In this document: positions 50,903-60,919 of the stretch, piece by piece | Layout: each line of letters begins with the position of its first letter | How positions within the stretch are numbered: the first letter of the stretch is position 1 | Source: Glycomyces sp. L485 | Lineage (GTDB): Bacteria > Actinomycetota > Actinomycetes > Mycobacteriales > Micromonosporaceae | Length of the DNA: 64,000 nucleotides | Assembly: GCF_022548875.1 (NCBI RefSeq) | Contig: NZ_JAKZEW010000003.1 | Location: 79,112-143,111 of the forward strand | Reading direction: 5' to 3' | Position numbers and translations under genes: made by a program | Notes under the pieces: generated by a model | Told to the model about the DNA's origin: nothing | What the model saw: only the letters and a program-made list of their open reading frames with translations | Databases searched by the model: none

Positions 50903-51091
50903 GAACCGCTCCTCCTTGTCAGTATTTTGTGGATATCGCCTTTGGGAGCCATCGGCATCCGGCGTGAATCACCATTGCAGCGAACGATGCGCCGCACAAG
51001 TCTTGCGACGCAGGTTGAATCGATCGGCTCAACGGTGCGCCCGATGGCGCACTACCTGCCCTGGATGTCGACACCGCCGTCGGCACGTTGC

Positions 51092-54070
51092 CTACCGAAT
51101 CCTGGCGCATCCCTCTGTGTCCGCGGTGATCGCGAATCTCGCGGGAATCGGGACGCCGATCTCGGCATGCACCCGCGCAACCTGGCTCCGGAGTTGACGG
51201 GCCACCTCCGCACCGCCCGACTCGGCGGCGAAGCGCGACAGCAGCCACAGCGCCCAGGCTTCCCCCGTCCGGTGTCCGGCCGCGCCGAGAATCGCGGCCG
51301 CCCGACGCGCCGATTCGGCGGTGCTCTCCAACGCCCCTTGACGTAGGTCGGTCTCAGCCACGAGGTTCAGTGCCAGTCCCGCGGCGATCCGAAAGCCCCC
51401 CGCGGCCGCGAGTTCCAGTGCCTCCTCGGCGTCCCGTCTCGCCACGGCGACCTCGCCGAGGCCGATGTGCCCGACCGACCGGGCGGTCAAGGCATCGATC
51501 CTCGCTCCTATCAGGTCGGTGCCGGTGACTTCCAGCGCACGGGTCGACGTGCCCACCGCCTCACGGTGCCGCTCGAGCCGGTTGAGCACGATCGCCGCCT
51601 CCGTGAGTCCCGACGCGAGGTGTCGTCGCGCGCCCTCTTCTGACGCCTTGTCGACGGCCGCGCGCGCGTATTTCAGGGCGGTGTCCTGGTCTCCCAGCTC
51701 GGAGTACAGGGCCGCCATGGTCTCGCAGGTCCCCCGGCTGAGCGTGCCTTCGCCGCCCGCCTCGAGGCTGACCAGCCGATCCACGTGCACTTCGGCGTCG
51801 GCCACGCGACCCAGGTCGATGAGTGTCAGGACGAGGTCGCGGAGGTGCGTGGCCTGGAGGGTGATGCTGCCGATCTGTTCGGCGATGGTCAGCCCGGTTC
51901 GGTGCAGCCGCAGTTCCTCTCGCAGATCTCCCAGCGCGCCGCGCGTCACCGCTAGGGCACCAAGATTGACGCACTGTGCCCGAAGGCGGTTACCGGCGCG
52001 GTTGATCCCGAGCGCCGCCTCGCCGTGGTCGGCGGCGTCCTGGAGCCTGCCCCCCTGCCAGCAGGCGACGGCCATATTGTGGTTGGCCGAGGCGCGCCCG
52101 GCGTCCCAGCCGAGGCCACGCGACAGTTCGATCGCACGCTCCGCGTGCGGAATGACCCGCGTGAAGACCTGCGCCTTGAGGTAGGCGGTCGACAGTGCGA
52201 GTTCTGCGACCGCCTCCCCGGCGCGGCTGCCTTCTCCTCGGGCTCCTTGCAGGGCCGCATGGCCCAGGGCCAGGAAATCGGTCGCGCTCCATTCGACCCA
52301 GGCGTGGCCCCTCAGGGCGTCGGCGAGCCGCCAGGCGACCGACCCGAAGCCGCTGGCACTGGACGACCGTGCCACGGACAGGAGATTCTGCCGCTCGTCT
52401 TCGAGCCAGCGAAATGCCTTTTCCGATCCGGGCACCGCCGATTCCGTCTGGGCGAGGGGGGCAGTGAGTCTCGCGTGCCCGGAGTACAGGAGGCCGCTCA
52501 CGGCGTCGGTCACGTCCGCGTACCAGGTGAACAGACGCGCGAGCGCGGCGACGCCCTCGGGATCCCGTGCTCCGGTCAAGACCGCGGCTATGCGCAACGC
52601 CAGCGGAAGGTTGCCGCCGCGCCACGCAAGCTCGCGGACCTCGGGCCGATCGGATGAGCGCGGCACCCGCAGCAGTGTCTTCAGGAGCTCTCCGGCCTCT
52701 TCGGAGGACAGGGGAGCGAGTTGCATGAGGAAGCCGCCTCGCTGTGCGAGGAGACCGCCGAGCTGGTCGCGGCTCGTCACGATCACCAGCGAGTCGAAGC
52801 CCCCCGGGAGCAGGTGGATCACCTGCTCGGCCGAGGCGACGTTGTCCAACAGGACCAGCATGCGTTTCCCGGCCGTCTCGGTGCGGAACCTGGCGGCCGC
52901 CTGTTCGAGCTCGGTCGGGATCAGGTCGCTGCTGAGTCCGAGCGATCTCAGCAGGGACGAGAGCGCCTCGATGGGACGGAGCGAGGGCAGCGGGGAGAAC
53001 CCGCGCAGGTTCACGAACAACTGTCCGTCGGGGAATTCGTCGGCTATCCGGTGCGCCCAATGGACCGCCATGGAGGTCTTGCCGACACCGGCCATTCCCG
53101 CGATGACCACGACGGTCGAGGGCGGTATTCCCTTTTCCTCGTCTCCGAGACGCACGGACTCCAGTTCGATCAGTTCGGCGACGCGCCCGGTGAAGTCGAT
53201 GACACCAGCCGGCAGTTCGCGTGGGCGGGCCGGCTCTGTGGCGCCCGCCTCGACCACCGACCGTTCAAGCGGTGTCCACGTCCCGTCAAGGCTCTCTGTT
53301 GCGACTGTATCCAAAATCCCCTCGTGGCACAGTATCGCCTCGTGGACGCGCTGTAGCTGCGCACCGGGCGCGATGCCCATCTCGTCCCGCAGTATTCTTC
53401 TGGTCTCGTGGAAGACCCGGAGCGCCTCGCCCTGTCGGCCAGCACGGTACAGCGCGAGCATTCGCAGGGCGGCCAACCGCTCACTGAACGGATTGCTTCT
53501 GGACAACGGTTCGATCTCGGCGATCAGTGCGTAATGGTCGCCAAGGTCTAGCCTGACCTCGAGCAGCTCCTGCCCTGCGAGGAGACGGTCCTGTTCAAGG
53601 CGCTGGACCTCTCGGGCGACTATGCCGAACGCCTGGATGTCGTCGAACGGCGCCCCTCGCCACAATTGCGCTGCTGCAGTGAACAAGGAAAGGGCCCGCT
53701 CAAGGTCCCCCTTGCCCCGTGCGCGTCGCGCGGCGGTCGCCAGTTCGTCGAATGCCTTCGCGTCGAATTCATCCGCGCTGACCTGGATGCGGTAGCCATT
53801 TACTTGATGGGCGATACGAGCTGGATCGCCCAGATTATGGCGCAGTCGATGCATGTGGACCATCAACGCGCTTCGCGCATTCGATGGGAGTTCCTCGCCC
53901 CAGATCGCTTCAATCAGTGAATCCACAGTCACCGGATGCCCCGTCTTCGAAAGCAGTCCGGCCAACAGCCTCCGCTGGGCTTGGGCCCTCAGGAGCAGTC
54001 GCTCGCCGTTTCTCGTCACCTCCATCGGACCGAGTACTTTGAGCTCGAAAGAATCTGACGCTGCTTGCAT
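51092..54070 (-). CDS. AfsR/SARP-family transcriptional regulator with NB-ARC and TPR domains
   Basis: This is a 992-residue regulator. Residues 9-100 form an OmpR-like winged helix (LRAQAQRRLLAGLLSKTG, GEELPSNARSALMVHMHRLR). The bacterial transcriptional activation domain follows (about 100-255). An NB-ARC/STAND ATPase core starts with Walker A GMAGVGKTS near 321 and has RMLVLLDNVAS as Walker B. A TPR-rich C-terminus fills about 600-990. Such proteins activate target genes, often biosynthetic or developmental, when they bind ATP and a signal. Adjacent targets may be the two secreted proteins. ATG 54070 has a weak ribosome site. Confidence 0.93.
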   Translation of the reverse strand: MQAASDSFELKVLGPMEVTRNGERLLLRAQAQRRLLAGLLSKTGHPVTVDSLIEAIWGEELPSNARSALMVHMHRLRHNLGDPARIAHQVNGYRIQVSADEFDAKAFDELATAARRARGKGDLERALSLFTAAAQLWRGAPFDDIQAFGIVAREVQRLEQDRLLAGQELLEVRLDLGDHYALIAEIEPLSRSNPFSERLAALRMLALYRAGRQGEALRVFHETRRILRDEMGIAPGAQLQRVHEAILCHEGILDTVATESLDGTWTPLERSVVEAGATEPARPRELPAGVIDFTGRVAELIELESVRLGDEEKGIPPSTVVVIAGMAGVGKTSMAVHWAHRIADEFPDGQLFVNLRGFSPLPSLRPIEALSSLLRSLGLSSDLIPTELEQAAARFRTETAGKRMLVLLDNVASAEQVIHLLPGGFDSLVIVTSRDQLGGLLAQRGGFLMQLAPLSSEEAGELLKTLLRVPRSSDRPEVRELAWRGGNLPLALRIAAVLTGARDPEGVAALARLFTWYADVTDAVSGLLYSGHARLTAPLAQTESAVPGSEKAFRWLEDERQNLLSVARSSSASGFGSVAWRLADALRGHAWVEWSATDFLALGHAALQGARGEGSRAGEAVAELALSTAYLKAQVFTRVIPHAERAIELSRGLGWDAGRASANHNMAVACWQGGRLQDAADHGEAALGINRAGNRLRAQCVNLGALAVTRGALGDLREELRLHRTGLTIAEQIGSITLQATHLRDLVLTLIDLGRVADAEVHVDRLVSLEAGGEGTLSRGTCETMAALYSELGDQDTALKYARAAVDKASEEGARRHLASGLTEAAIVLNRLERHREAVGTSTRALEVTGTDLIGARIDALTARSVGHIGLGEVAVARRDAEEALELAAAGGFRIAAGLALNLVAETDLRQGALESTAESARRAAAILGAAGHRTGEAWALWLLSRFAAESGGAEVARQLRSQVARVHAEIGVPIPARFAITADTEGCARIR

Positions 54071-54435
54071 TCGTCACCGGCCTTGCTAGGGAATGCCTGG
54101 TCCGGACAGGGTAGGGCGGACTCGCCTGCCCATCTGAATGCGCATTTTGCGCCGATTCGCAGTATCGCGCGCTGGCATCTCGCGGGAACCCGGACGACGC
54201 CCGGCAGACCGATTCGGTTGGATCCGCGGTCCACCGAGGCCGCCGAAGAGCCGAAGGATCGAGTAAGTCAACTGTAAGCGGGCATCGGCATCATGCTCCT
54301 GAGAGCAAGCCCGAGCACCGCATGACCGGTCGATCCGATCCGACGACCGATTGGCTAAACCTCCGACTTGCACCATCTGAATACGGTTCAAATAGGCCCG
54401 ATCGTATGCAATCTGCGTAGCTAGGAGAACTTCGG

Positions 54436-54747
54436 ATGCCCGGCAGCCAGTACCCAGACCTCGATCCCATCGAGCACATCACCCCTCGCCAGCGTCAGAT
54501 CCTCATCCACTTGGTCCGCGGAAAGACGCGCGACGCCATCGCCAGGGAGCTCTTCCTCTCGCGTAGCACCGTCAACCGCGACATCCGCGATATGTCCGAC
54601 ACGCTCGGCGCGCCGTCGGCGGAGGCGCTCGGCGCGCTCGCGTATCGCGCGGGCATTCTCAGCGAGGAGCACCTCCGAGCCTCATCTAAGGCAAGCGCCG
54701 ACCTCGATAAGGACGGTCTTCTCGCGCCGGATCGCCTAGTGTCCTGA
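54436..54747 (+). CDS. Small LuxR-type HTH protein, 3' end altered by IS insertion
   Basis: This 103-residue protein carries a LuxR/GerE helix-turn-helix (residues about 15-68): LTPRQRQILIHLVRGKTRDA-like start (HITPRQRQ), then IARELFLSRSTVNRDIRDM. No receiver or sensory domain is present. The final residues (PDRLVS) and stop lie inside the IS630 remnant, so the native C-terminus is lost. ATG follows AGGAG. Divergent from the SARP gene across 365 bases (54071-54435) in which no clear operator was found. Confidence 0.75.
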   Translation: MPGSQYPDLDPIEHITPRQRQILIHLVRGKTRDAIARELFLSRSTVNRDIRDMSDTLGAPSAEALGALAYRAGILSEEHLRASSKASADLDKDGLLAPDRLVS

Positions 54748-54963
54748 TCCGGAGGTTCGTTGCAATAGTCGGTCTTGTATTCGCAGGTGCTTCCCGATGT
54801 TCTCTTTGGCGGGCTTGGTCCAGACGAAAGGGTTGGGTTCGGTGTCGTAGTGCTTGACCCAGGCGTCGATCTGGGCTTTGAGTCGGCGGTCAAGTCGAAC
54901 TCACCGCGGGCGAGCAGCTTGTTCTGGATGAGGCCGAACCAGCGTTCGACCTGGTTTCATCAC
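54736..54963 (-). pseudogene. C-terminal fragment of an IS630-family transposase
   Basis: On the minus strand, VERWFGLIQNKLLARGEF is followed, after a one-base frameshift, by LKAQIDAWVKHYDTEPNPF VWTKPAKENI and LLQRTSGSGH then a TAG. The ERWFG segment includes the third catalytic acid region and the SGSGH end is typical of IS630 transposases. The N-terminal two thirds are gone; similarity stops at 54963. The fragment overlaps the end of the LuxR gene. Confidence 0.8.
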
Positions 54964-55141
54964 TCCCGCCAACGCCCCCACGCCCATTGCCGGGCTCCTC
55001 GAAGCGCACCTCCGACGTCGTCGACTCCCGTTCCAGGCCAGACAGATCGCCGCTGCCGCACAACGCCGATTGGCGGGTCGGCTTCCCGGTCGGTCCGGAG
55101 AAGGACGCCTTCCTCGGATCTCGTGGTAGAGCGCCTTCGTA
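54964..55141. other. Unassigned DNA next to the IS remnant
   Basis: This 178-base stretch between the transposase fragment and the next gene has open frames on both strands but none resembles a known protein. It may be the broken end of whatever gene the IS entered. Confidence 0.35.
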
Positions 55142-55774
55142 TCACTCATTCACGGTGATTGTCATGTGCAGACCGCTGTCTGGACCATACGTCCAGGCCG
55201 CGAGATAAGACCCGAACTCCGCCTCTTGTCGGCCGTCTATTGCACGGGTCGACGAGATGTGCGATAGGTCCGCCTCGGAGGCACCGAGGAATCCCAGTAT
55301 GCAGGCGAGCTCTTCCACAGAATCATCCGCGTTGTCCTCGGCGGCAATACCTTCACCGATGATCGTGCGGCCGTTGTCGCCGAGTCGGAAGAACTCGGAG
55401 CCCTCGGCGCATTCCGTCAACGCCGCATCGAGCATGAGTGTCGCATCATCCGTTTCCGGCTCAAGGGACGGCTCGCCGGTCACCGTTTCCTCAGCGCTGG
55501 TCGTCGGTTCGGTCGCGATCGGAACCTCGCCAGGCTTCGGACTGTAAAGAACGCCTCCGGTGACCACGCCGACCGTGAACATGACGGCCGCGATTGCACC
55601 CGCGATCACCCACAGCACCGCCTTGGGCAACGGCTGCTTCGGCTGTCGCCGCGCCTGGAACGGCGGTCCACCGTGCGGCGACGGTCCGCGCTCCGGAAGA
55701 TACCCGCCTGGCGCTGGCGTCCCTGGCGGAGGCGATTCGCTCGGCGGCCGGTAGTCGCGGCCGGAGTCGTCCAT
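55142..55774 (-). CDS. Membrane-anchored protein with Pro-rich cytoplasmic tail
   Basis: This 210-residue protein has a Pro/Gly-rich N-terminus (about 1-50), a membrane helix near 53-75 (AVLWVIAGAIAAVMFTVGVV) and an acidic extracellular domain with two cysteines (LTECAEGSEFFRLGDNGRT; LACILGFLGAS). It is not recognised as a family member. The start at ATG 55774 follows GATGCT by six bases and no ribosome site is seen, so it may be leaderless. The longer frame to 56035 reaches toward the secF terminator and lacks coding character. Confidence 0.7.
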   Translation of the reverse strand: MDDSGRDYRPPSESPPPGTPAPGGYLPERGPSPHGGPPFQARRQPKQPLPKAVLWVIAGAIAAVMFTVGVVTGGVLYSPKPGEVPIATEPTTSAEETVTGEPSLEPETDDATLMLDAALTECAEGSEFFRLGDNGRTIIGEGIAAEDNADDSVEELACILGFLGASEADLSHISSTRAIDGRQEAEFGSYLAAWTYGPDSGLHMTITVNE

Positions 55775-56050
55775 TCGTCCAGCATCCCATCGGATCTCAG
55801 CTACCGCAGGCTGTCGCCGGAGCCGATCGACGCTCCAGGCTTCATACGGCGGGTTCGTTCCAGTCGATGCGGTGCGTGGACTGCCAGGCGGTCCTCTCGG
55901 GGCCGGTGGCCGGGTATGGCCTGGAGTCGCGTTCGGGGATCGACTGGGGGCGTATCTCAGGCGCGGTCGTACTCTTTCGCGAGTGGTCCGCGCCATCTCC
56001 AAGATGAGGAGCAAGCGGGACGAATAGCCTGCCACGCTCAGTGAACGCGA
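55775..56050. other. Intergenic region upstream of secF end
   Basis: A stretch of about 280 bases between the membrane-protein promoter and the secF terminator. Short open frames exist on both strands (for example one beginning MRCVDCQAVLSGPVAGYG on the plus strand) but none has a ribosome site. No RNA gene recognised. Confidence 0.4.
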
Positions 56051-56086
56051 AGAGCGGGCGGACCCGGAACCGGATCCGCCCGCTCT
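56051..56086 (-). terminator. Terminator after secF
   Basis: A perfect 12-base-pair stem (AGAGCGGGCGGA / TCCGCCCGCTCT) with a 12-base loop lies 18 bases downstream of the secF stop. Confidence 0.85.
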
Positions 56087-56103
56087 GACGTGTTCTCAGA
56101 TCG

Positions 56104-57252
56104 TCAGCGGCGCTTCTTGCGGCGCTGCTGCGGGCGCGAGGGGCTCGAGCTGGGGGCGCCGACCGAGGCGGTCGTCTCCTCCAGCAGCTCGAGCGGCACC
56201 TCGTTGGTCTTGGCGGTCCGGAGCCGGTCGTCGTCCTCGTCGCCTTCGTCGGTCCCGCCGCTGCGCTTGTTCGCGACCTTCTGGTTGTGCTTCTTGTAGA
56301 CCGGGTGGCGCTCGGCCATGTCCACCACCCAGGGGGCGGCCAGGAACACCGAGGAGTACGTACCGGTGACGATGCCGACGAACAGCACCAGCGCCAGGTC
56401 CTTGAGGGTGCCGACGCCGAGCATGCCGACGCCGATGAACAGCAGAGCGCCCACCGGCAGGGCACCGATCAGCGAGGTGTTCAGGGAGCGCATGAGCGTC
56501 TCGTTGACGGCCTCGTTGACGCCTTCGGCGAAGGTCTGTCGCCGCGTCTGGAGCAGGTTCGCGGTGTTCTCCTGGACCTTGTCGAATACGACCACCGTGT
56601 CGTACAGCGAGTAGGCGAGGATCGTCAGCATGCCGACCATCGTCGACGGCGTGACCTCGAATCCGACCAGCGAGAAGATCCCGGCGGTCAGCACGAGGTC
56701 ATGCCCGAGCGCGGCCAGCGCGGCGATCGCCATCCGCCGCTCGAAACGCAGCCAGATGAACACGGTGATCAGGAACAGGAACACGACCAGCGCGATGAGC
56801 GCCTGCTGGGAGACCGCGGCACCCCAGGTGGCCGAGACCTCCGAGACGGAGATCTGGTCGGAGCTGACGCCGACCTCGTCGGCCATGGCCTGTCGGACGG
56901 CCTGGGAGGTGTCGCCGTCGAGCTCGGCGGTGCGGATGACGAACGTCTGGTCCTGGCCGACGCCGGCGATCTGTCCGGAGGCGACGTCGGCTCCCGCTCC
57001 CGCGGCGGCGTTCTCGACGTCGGTGATCGTCGAGCCGCCGGTCGGGACGGTGTACTGGTTGCCTCCCGCGAAGTCGATGCCCAGGGTGAAACCCCTGATG
57101 AGCATGATCACGATGCAGGCTGCGATGACGATTGCCGACCCGAGGTACCAGCGCTTGCGGCTGGCGACGAACTGGAAGTCGGTCTCGCCCCGGTAGAGCT
57201 TGCTCCACACGGAGAGCCTGTTGGTCTCGGCGTTGTTCTGCTCAGTGCTCAT
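56104..57252 (-). CDS. secF: Protein translocase subunit SecF
   Basis: This 382-residue membrane protein, with SecD, uses the proton gradient to complete protein export. It has helix 1 and the P4 periplasmic loop, GIDFAGGNQYTVPTG, then the five-helix block with the conserved motifs YDTVVVFDKVQENT and LMRSLNTSLIGALPVGALLF, and a basic, low-complexity C-tail. ATG 57252 is nine bases after the secD stop with AGGAG upstream, so it is coupled to secD. Confidence 0.97.
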   Translation of the reverse strand: MSTEQNNAETNRLSVWSKLYRGETDFQFVASRKRWYLGSAIVIAACIVIMLIRGFTLGIDFAGGNQYTVPTGGSTITDVENAAAGAGADVASGQIAGVGQDQTFVIRTAELDGDTSQAVRQAMADEVGVSSDQISVSEVSATWGAAVSQQALIALVVFLFLITVFIWLRFERRMAIAALAALGHDLVLTAGIFSLVGFEVTPSTMVGMLTILAYSLYDTVVVFDKVQENTANLLQTRRQTFAEGVNEAVNETLMRSLNTSLIGALPVGALLFIGVGMLGVGTLKDLALVLFVGIVTGTYSSVFLAAPWVVDMAERHPVYKKHNQKVANKRSGGTDEGDEDDDRLRTAKTNEVPLELLEETTASVGAPSSSPSRPQQRRKKRR

Positions 57253-57261
57253 GGGTGCTCC

Positions 57262-59100
57262 TTAACCGCGCGATGCCGCTTTGCCGGGGGCCGGGATCGC
57301 CCTGGAGTGCAGCCCGGACAGGTGGACGTTGTTGAGGATCCTGCCGCGTGCCATCCATTCGGCGATCGGATGGGTGAACAGGAACACCACCAGGATGTTC
57401 ACGAGGGTGGAGATTCCGAGCGCGAAGGCGAATGCCCGGACCGGGCCGATGGCCAGGATGTAGAGCACCAGCGCGGCGATGATCGAGATCGTGTTCGCCG
57501 AGAGGATCGTGCGCCTGGTTCGGACCCAGGCCCTGGGCACGGCCGAGCGGGCCGACCGCCCGTCGCGCATCTCCTCCTTGATCCGTTCGAAGTAGACGAC
57601 GAACGAGTCGGCGGTGATGCCGATGGCGACGACGAAGCCGGCGATGCCGGCGAGCGTGAGGGTCAGTCCGATCTGGGAGCCCAGGAGGGCCACGAGCGGG
57701 TACAGGACCACGGTGGCTCCGAAGAGGCTGCCGAGGACCACGAAGCCGAGGACGCGGTAGTACGCCAGGCAGTACAGGAACACCAGCGCGAGGCCGATGA
57801 CCATGGCGAGCAGGCCCGCTTCGAGCTGCTCGACGCCGAGCGTCGCGGTGACCTGGTTGAGGGTCTCGACGACGAACGTGGTCGGCAGGGAGCCGAAGTT
57901 GAGCTGGTCGGCCAGCTGGTTGGCCTCGGTGGCGGTGAAGTCGCCGGAGATCTGGGTGGAATTGCGCGAGGCCTCTTGGATCTCCGGTGCACTGACGACC
58001 TCGTTGTCGAGGACGATGGCGACCTGCTGGCCGACGTTCTCGCTGGTGAGGGAGCCCCACCTGGCGGCGCCGTCGCTGGTGAACTCGACTTGGACGACGA
58101 ACCGGTTGAGGTTGGCCTGGTCGCTGCCGACGTCGGCGTTGGTGACGTCGGAGCCGAGCACGGTGGCCGGCTGGAGCAGGTACTTGTAGGAGATCGAGGG
58201 AGCGCCGTCCTCTTCGGAGATCGGCTCGGGGGCGGAGCAGGCGGTGACTTCGACGTCCGCCTGCTGGACCGACCCGGGCGGGCGGGCGTCGAGCTGCTCG
58301 CAGGTGATCTGCGGGACGTAGAACTGGACGCTGGCCGGCAGGAGGCCGACCTCCTCGGCGGTGAGCTCGCCGAAGGGCTCGAGTCCGGCCGCGGTGGCCT
58401 CGTCGGGAGCGGCGGTCAGGCTCTGGGCGACCCCTGCGGCTTCCTCGCCGACCTTTGCCCACACGTCGTCGATCGTGATGTTCTCATCGGAGGTCCCGAC
58501 CTGGGGTGAACCGGAGGTGTCGTCGGTCGACTCCTCGGTCGCGGGGGTTTCGCCGTCTTCGCCGGTCGGCGTCTCGCCGTCCTCGGTGGGCTCCCCCTCG
58601 GAGGACTCCTCACCGCTCGTGTCCGGTTCGGTCCCGGCGAGGTCCTCCAGGCCGGAGGCGTCGGCGGTGAGGTCGGTGACGATGCGGAAACGCAGCTCGG
58701 CGGGGGCACCGACGTCGCGCAGGGCGTCCTCGTCGGTGTCGTTGCCCGCGACGTTGACCACGATGTTCTCGTTGCCCTCGACGTAGACCTCGGGCTCGGA
58801 GACACCGGTGGAGTTGACGCGGCTCTCGATGATCTGCCGCGCCTGCTCCATGGTCTCGGCGTCCGGCGGCTCGTCGGAGCCCTGCTGGTAGGCGGTGAGC
58901 GTCATCGACAGCCCGCCCTGGAGGTCGAGACCGAGCTTAGGCGTGGGGAACTTCCATCCGGCTCCGGCCACGGACGCGGCCCAGAGGACCCCGATGACGG
59001 CCAGCAGCGCCAGGAAGTAGGGGGCGACGGGCAGGCGCTTGCGCTGGATCTTCTTCCGTGGGCGGTCAGCGCCCGTGGTTGCACCCATGTTCGACGGCAA
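57262..59100 (-). CDS. secD: Protein translocase subunit SecD
   Basis: This 612-residue partner of SecF has a first helix (PYFLALLAVIGVLWAASVAG), the P1 loop opening with GLDLQGGLSMTLTA, and five C-terminal helices (GITADSFVVYFERIKEEMRD motif). An acidic, Thr/Ser/Glu-rich insert of about 45 residues (near 150-195) interrupts P1. Start uncertain: TTG 59100 or ATG 59088 in the same frame; ribosome sites are weak for both. Operon with yajC and secF. Confidence 0.96.
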   Translation of the reverse strand: MPSNMGATTGADRPRKKIQRKRLPVAPYFLALLAVIGVLWAASVAGAGWKFPTPKLGLDLQGGLSMTLTAYQQGSDEPPDAETMEQARQIIESRVNSTGVSEPEVYVEGNENIVVNVAGNDTDEDALRDVGAPAELRFRIVTDLTADASGLEDLAGTEPDTSGEESSEGEPTEDGETPTGEDGETPATEESTDDTSGSPQVGTSDENITIDDVWAKVGEEAAGVAQSLTAAPDEATAAGLEPFGELTAEEVGLLPASVQFYVPQITCEQLDARPPGSVQQADVEVTACSAPEPISEEDGAPSISYKYLLQPATVLGSDVTNADVGSDQANLNRFVVQVEFTSDGAARWGSLTSENVGQQVAIVLDNEVVSAPEIQEASRNSTQISGDFTATEANQLADQLNFGSLPTTFVVETLNQVTATLGVEQLEAGLLAMVIGLALVFLYCLAYYRVLGFVVLGSLFGATVVLYPLVALLGSQIGLTLTLAGIAGFVVAIGITADSFVVYFERIKEEMRDGRSARSAVPRAWVRTRRTILSANTISIIAALVLYILAIGPVRAFAFALGISTLVNILVVFLFTHPIAEWMARGRILNNVHLSGLHSRAIPAPGKAASRG

Positions 59101-59350
59101 TGGTCAGTCTCTTCCTCGAGTCGATGCGGAGCGGGCACAGGGAGGGCCCGGTCCGGCTGTGCCGGCCTCCGTGGCTCCGCCGTTCGGGCGGGCGCCGATC
59201 GGAGGGAGTGGCCTTGCACACGCAGTGTCGGCGCGGCTCATTCTAGACGGCCGCTCTCAACGGCTTCGCCCCGCCTGAAGTCGGACTTGCGGGCGCCGTC
59301 GTGTGCGGCCGTGCAGGGGTTCGCCGGCCTCGCCGAGACCGGAGTCCTTC

Positions 59351-59767
59351 CTAGTACTCCTTGCGGTCGGACTTGCCGGTGTGCTTGTCGTCGCCCTCGT
59401 CGGAGGAGCGGAGCTTCTCGAGGTCCTCGTCGGTGAGCGTGGCCTCTTCCTCGCTGATGGAGGACTCCTCCTCCTCGGCGGGGTTCTCCTCGTCGGAGGA
59501 CAGCACACGGGCGATGGCCTGGCGGGCGAACACCAGGAAAACGTCGTCGGAGGCCTCCAGGGTCACGGTCTCGTCATCGGAGTCCACGACGGCGCCGTAC
59601 AGGCCGCCGATGGTCATGACGCGAGTGCCCGGCTCGACCTTGTTCTGCATTTCCTGCTGCTCGCGCTGCCGCTTCTTCTGGGGCCGGATCATGACGAAGT
59701 ACATCAGGGCGATGAACCCCGCGATGATGATCAGGAATGACAGGTCTTGCACGCTGGTGCCTTTCAT
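59351..59767 (-). CDS. yajC: Preprotein translocase subunit YajC
   Basis: This 138-residue protein has one N-terminal membrane helix (FLIIIAGFIALMYFVMIRPQ), the signature RPQKKRQREQQEMQ, GTRVMTIGGLYGAVVDSDDE, and a long acidic C-tail. It associates with SecDF. It lies 250 bases upstream of secD, which is enough for an independent promoter, and downstream of ruvB by 70 bases. Confidence 0.94.
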   Translation of the reverse strand: MKGTSVQDLSFLIIIAGFIALMYFVMIRPQKKRQREQQEMQNKVEPGTRVMTIGGLYGAVVDSDDETVTLEASDDVFLVFARQAIARVLSSDEENPAEEEESSISEEEATLTDEDLEKLRSSDEGDDKHTGKSDRKEY

Positions 59768-59839
59768 TGGTGGCTGTCTGTTGCCAGCGGAGTCTAACGT
59801 GCGCGTCAGCGCAGGCCAGAGCCCGCTGCGTCTTCCACC

Positions 59840-60916
<1,077 letters not shown>

Positions 60917-60919
60917 GGC

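Noticed and set aside
53666-53920. Open frames opposite the SARP gene (53666-53920, 52464-53534 and others)
   Set aside because: They are antisense to the SARP coding region and carry no domains.
55864-56007. Small plus-strand frame beginning MRCVDCQAVLSGPVAGYG
   Set aside because: No ribosome site, short, and no relative recalled.
49944-56050. Antibiotic gene cluster controlled by the SARP regulator
   Set aside because: No polyketide, peptide-synthetase or lanthipeptide enzyme is present; the P450/methyltransferase pair is 45 kb away.
56287-58509. 740-codon plus-strand open frame
   Set aside because: Antisense to secF/secD; same shadow composition.
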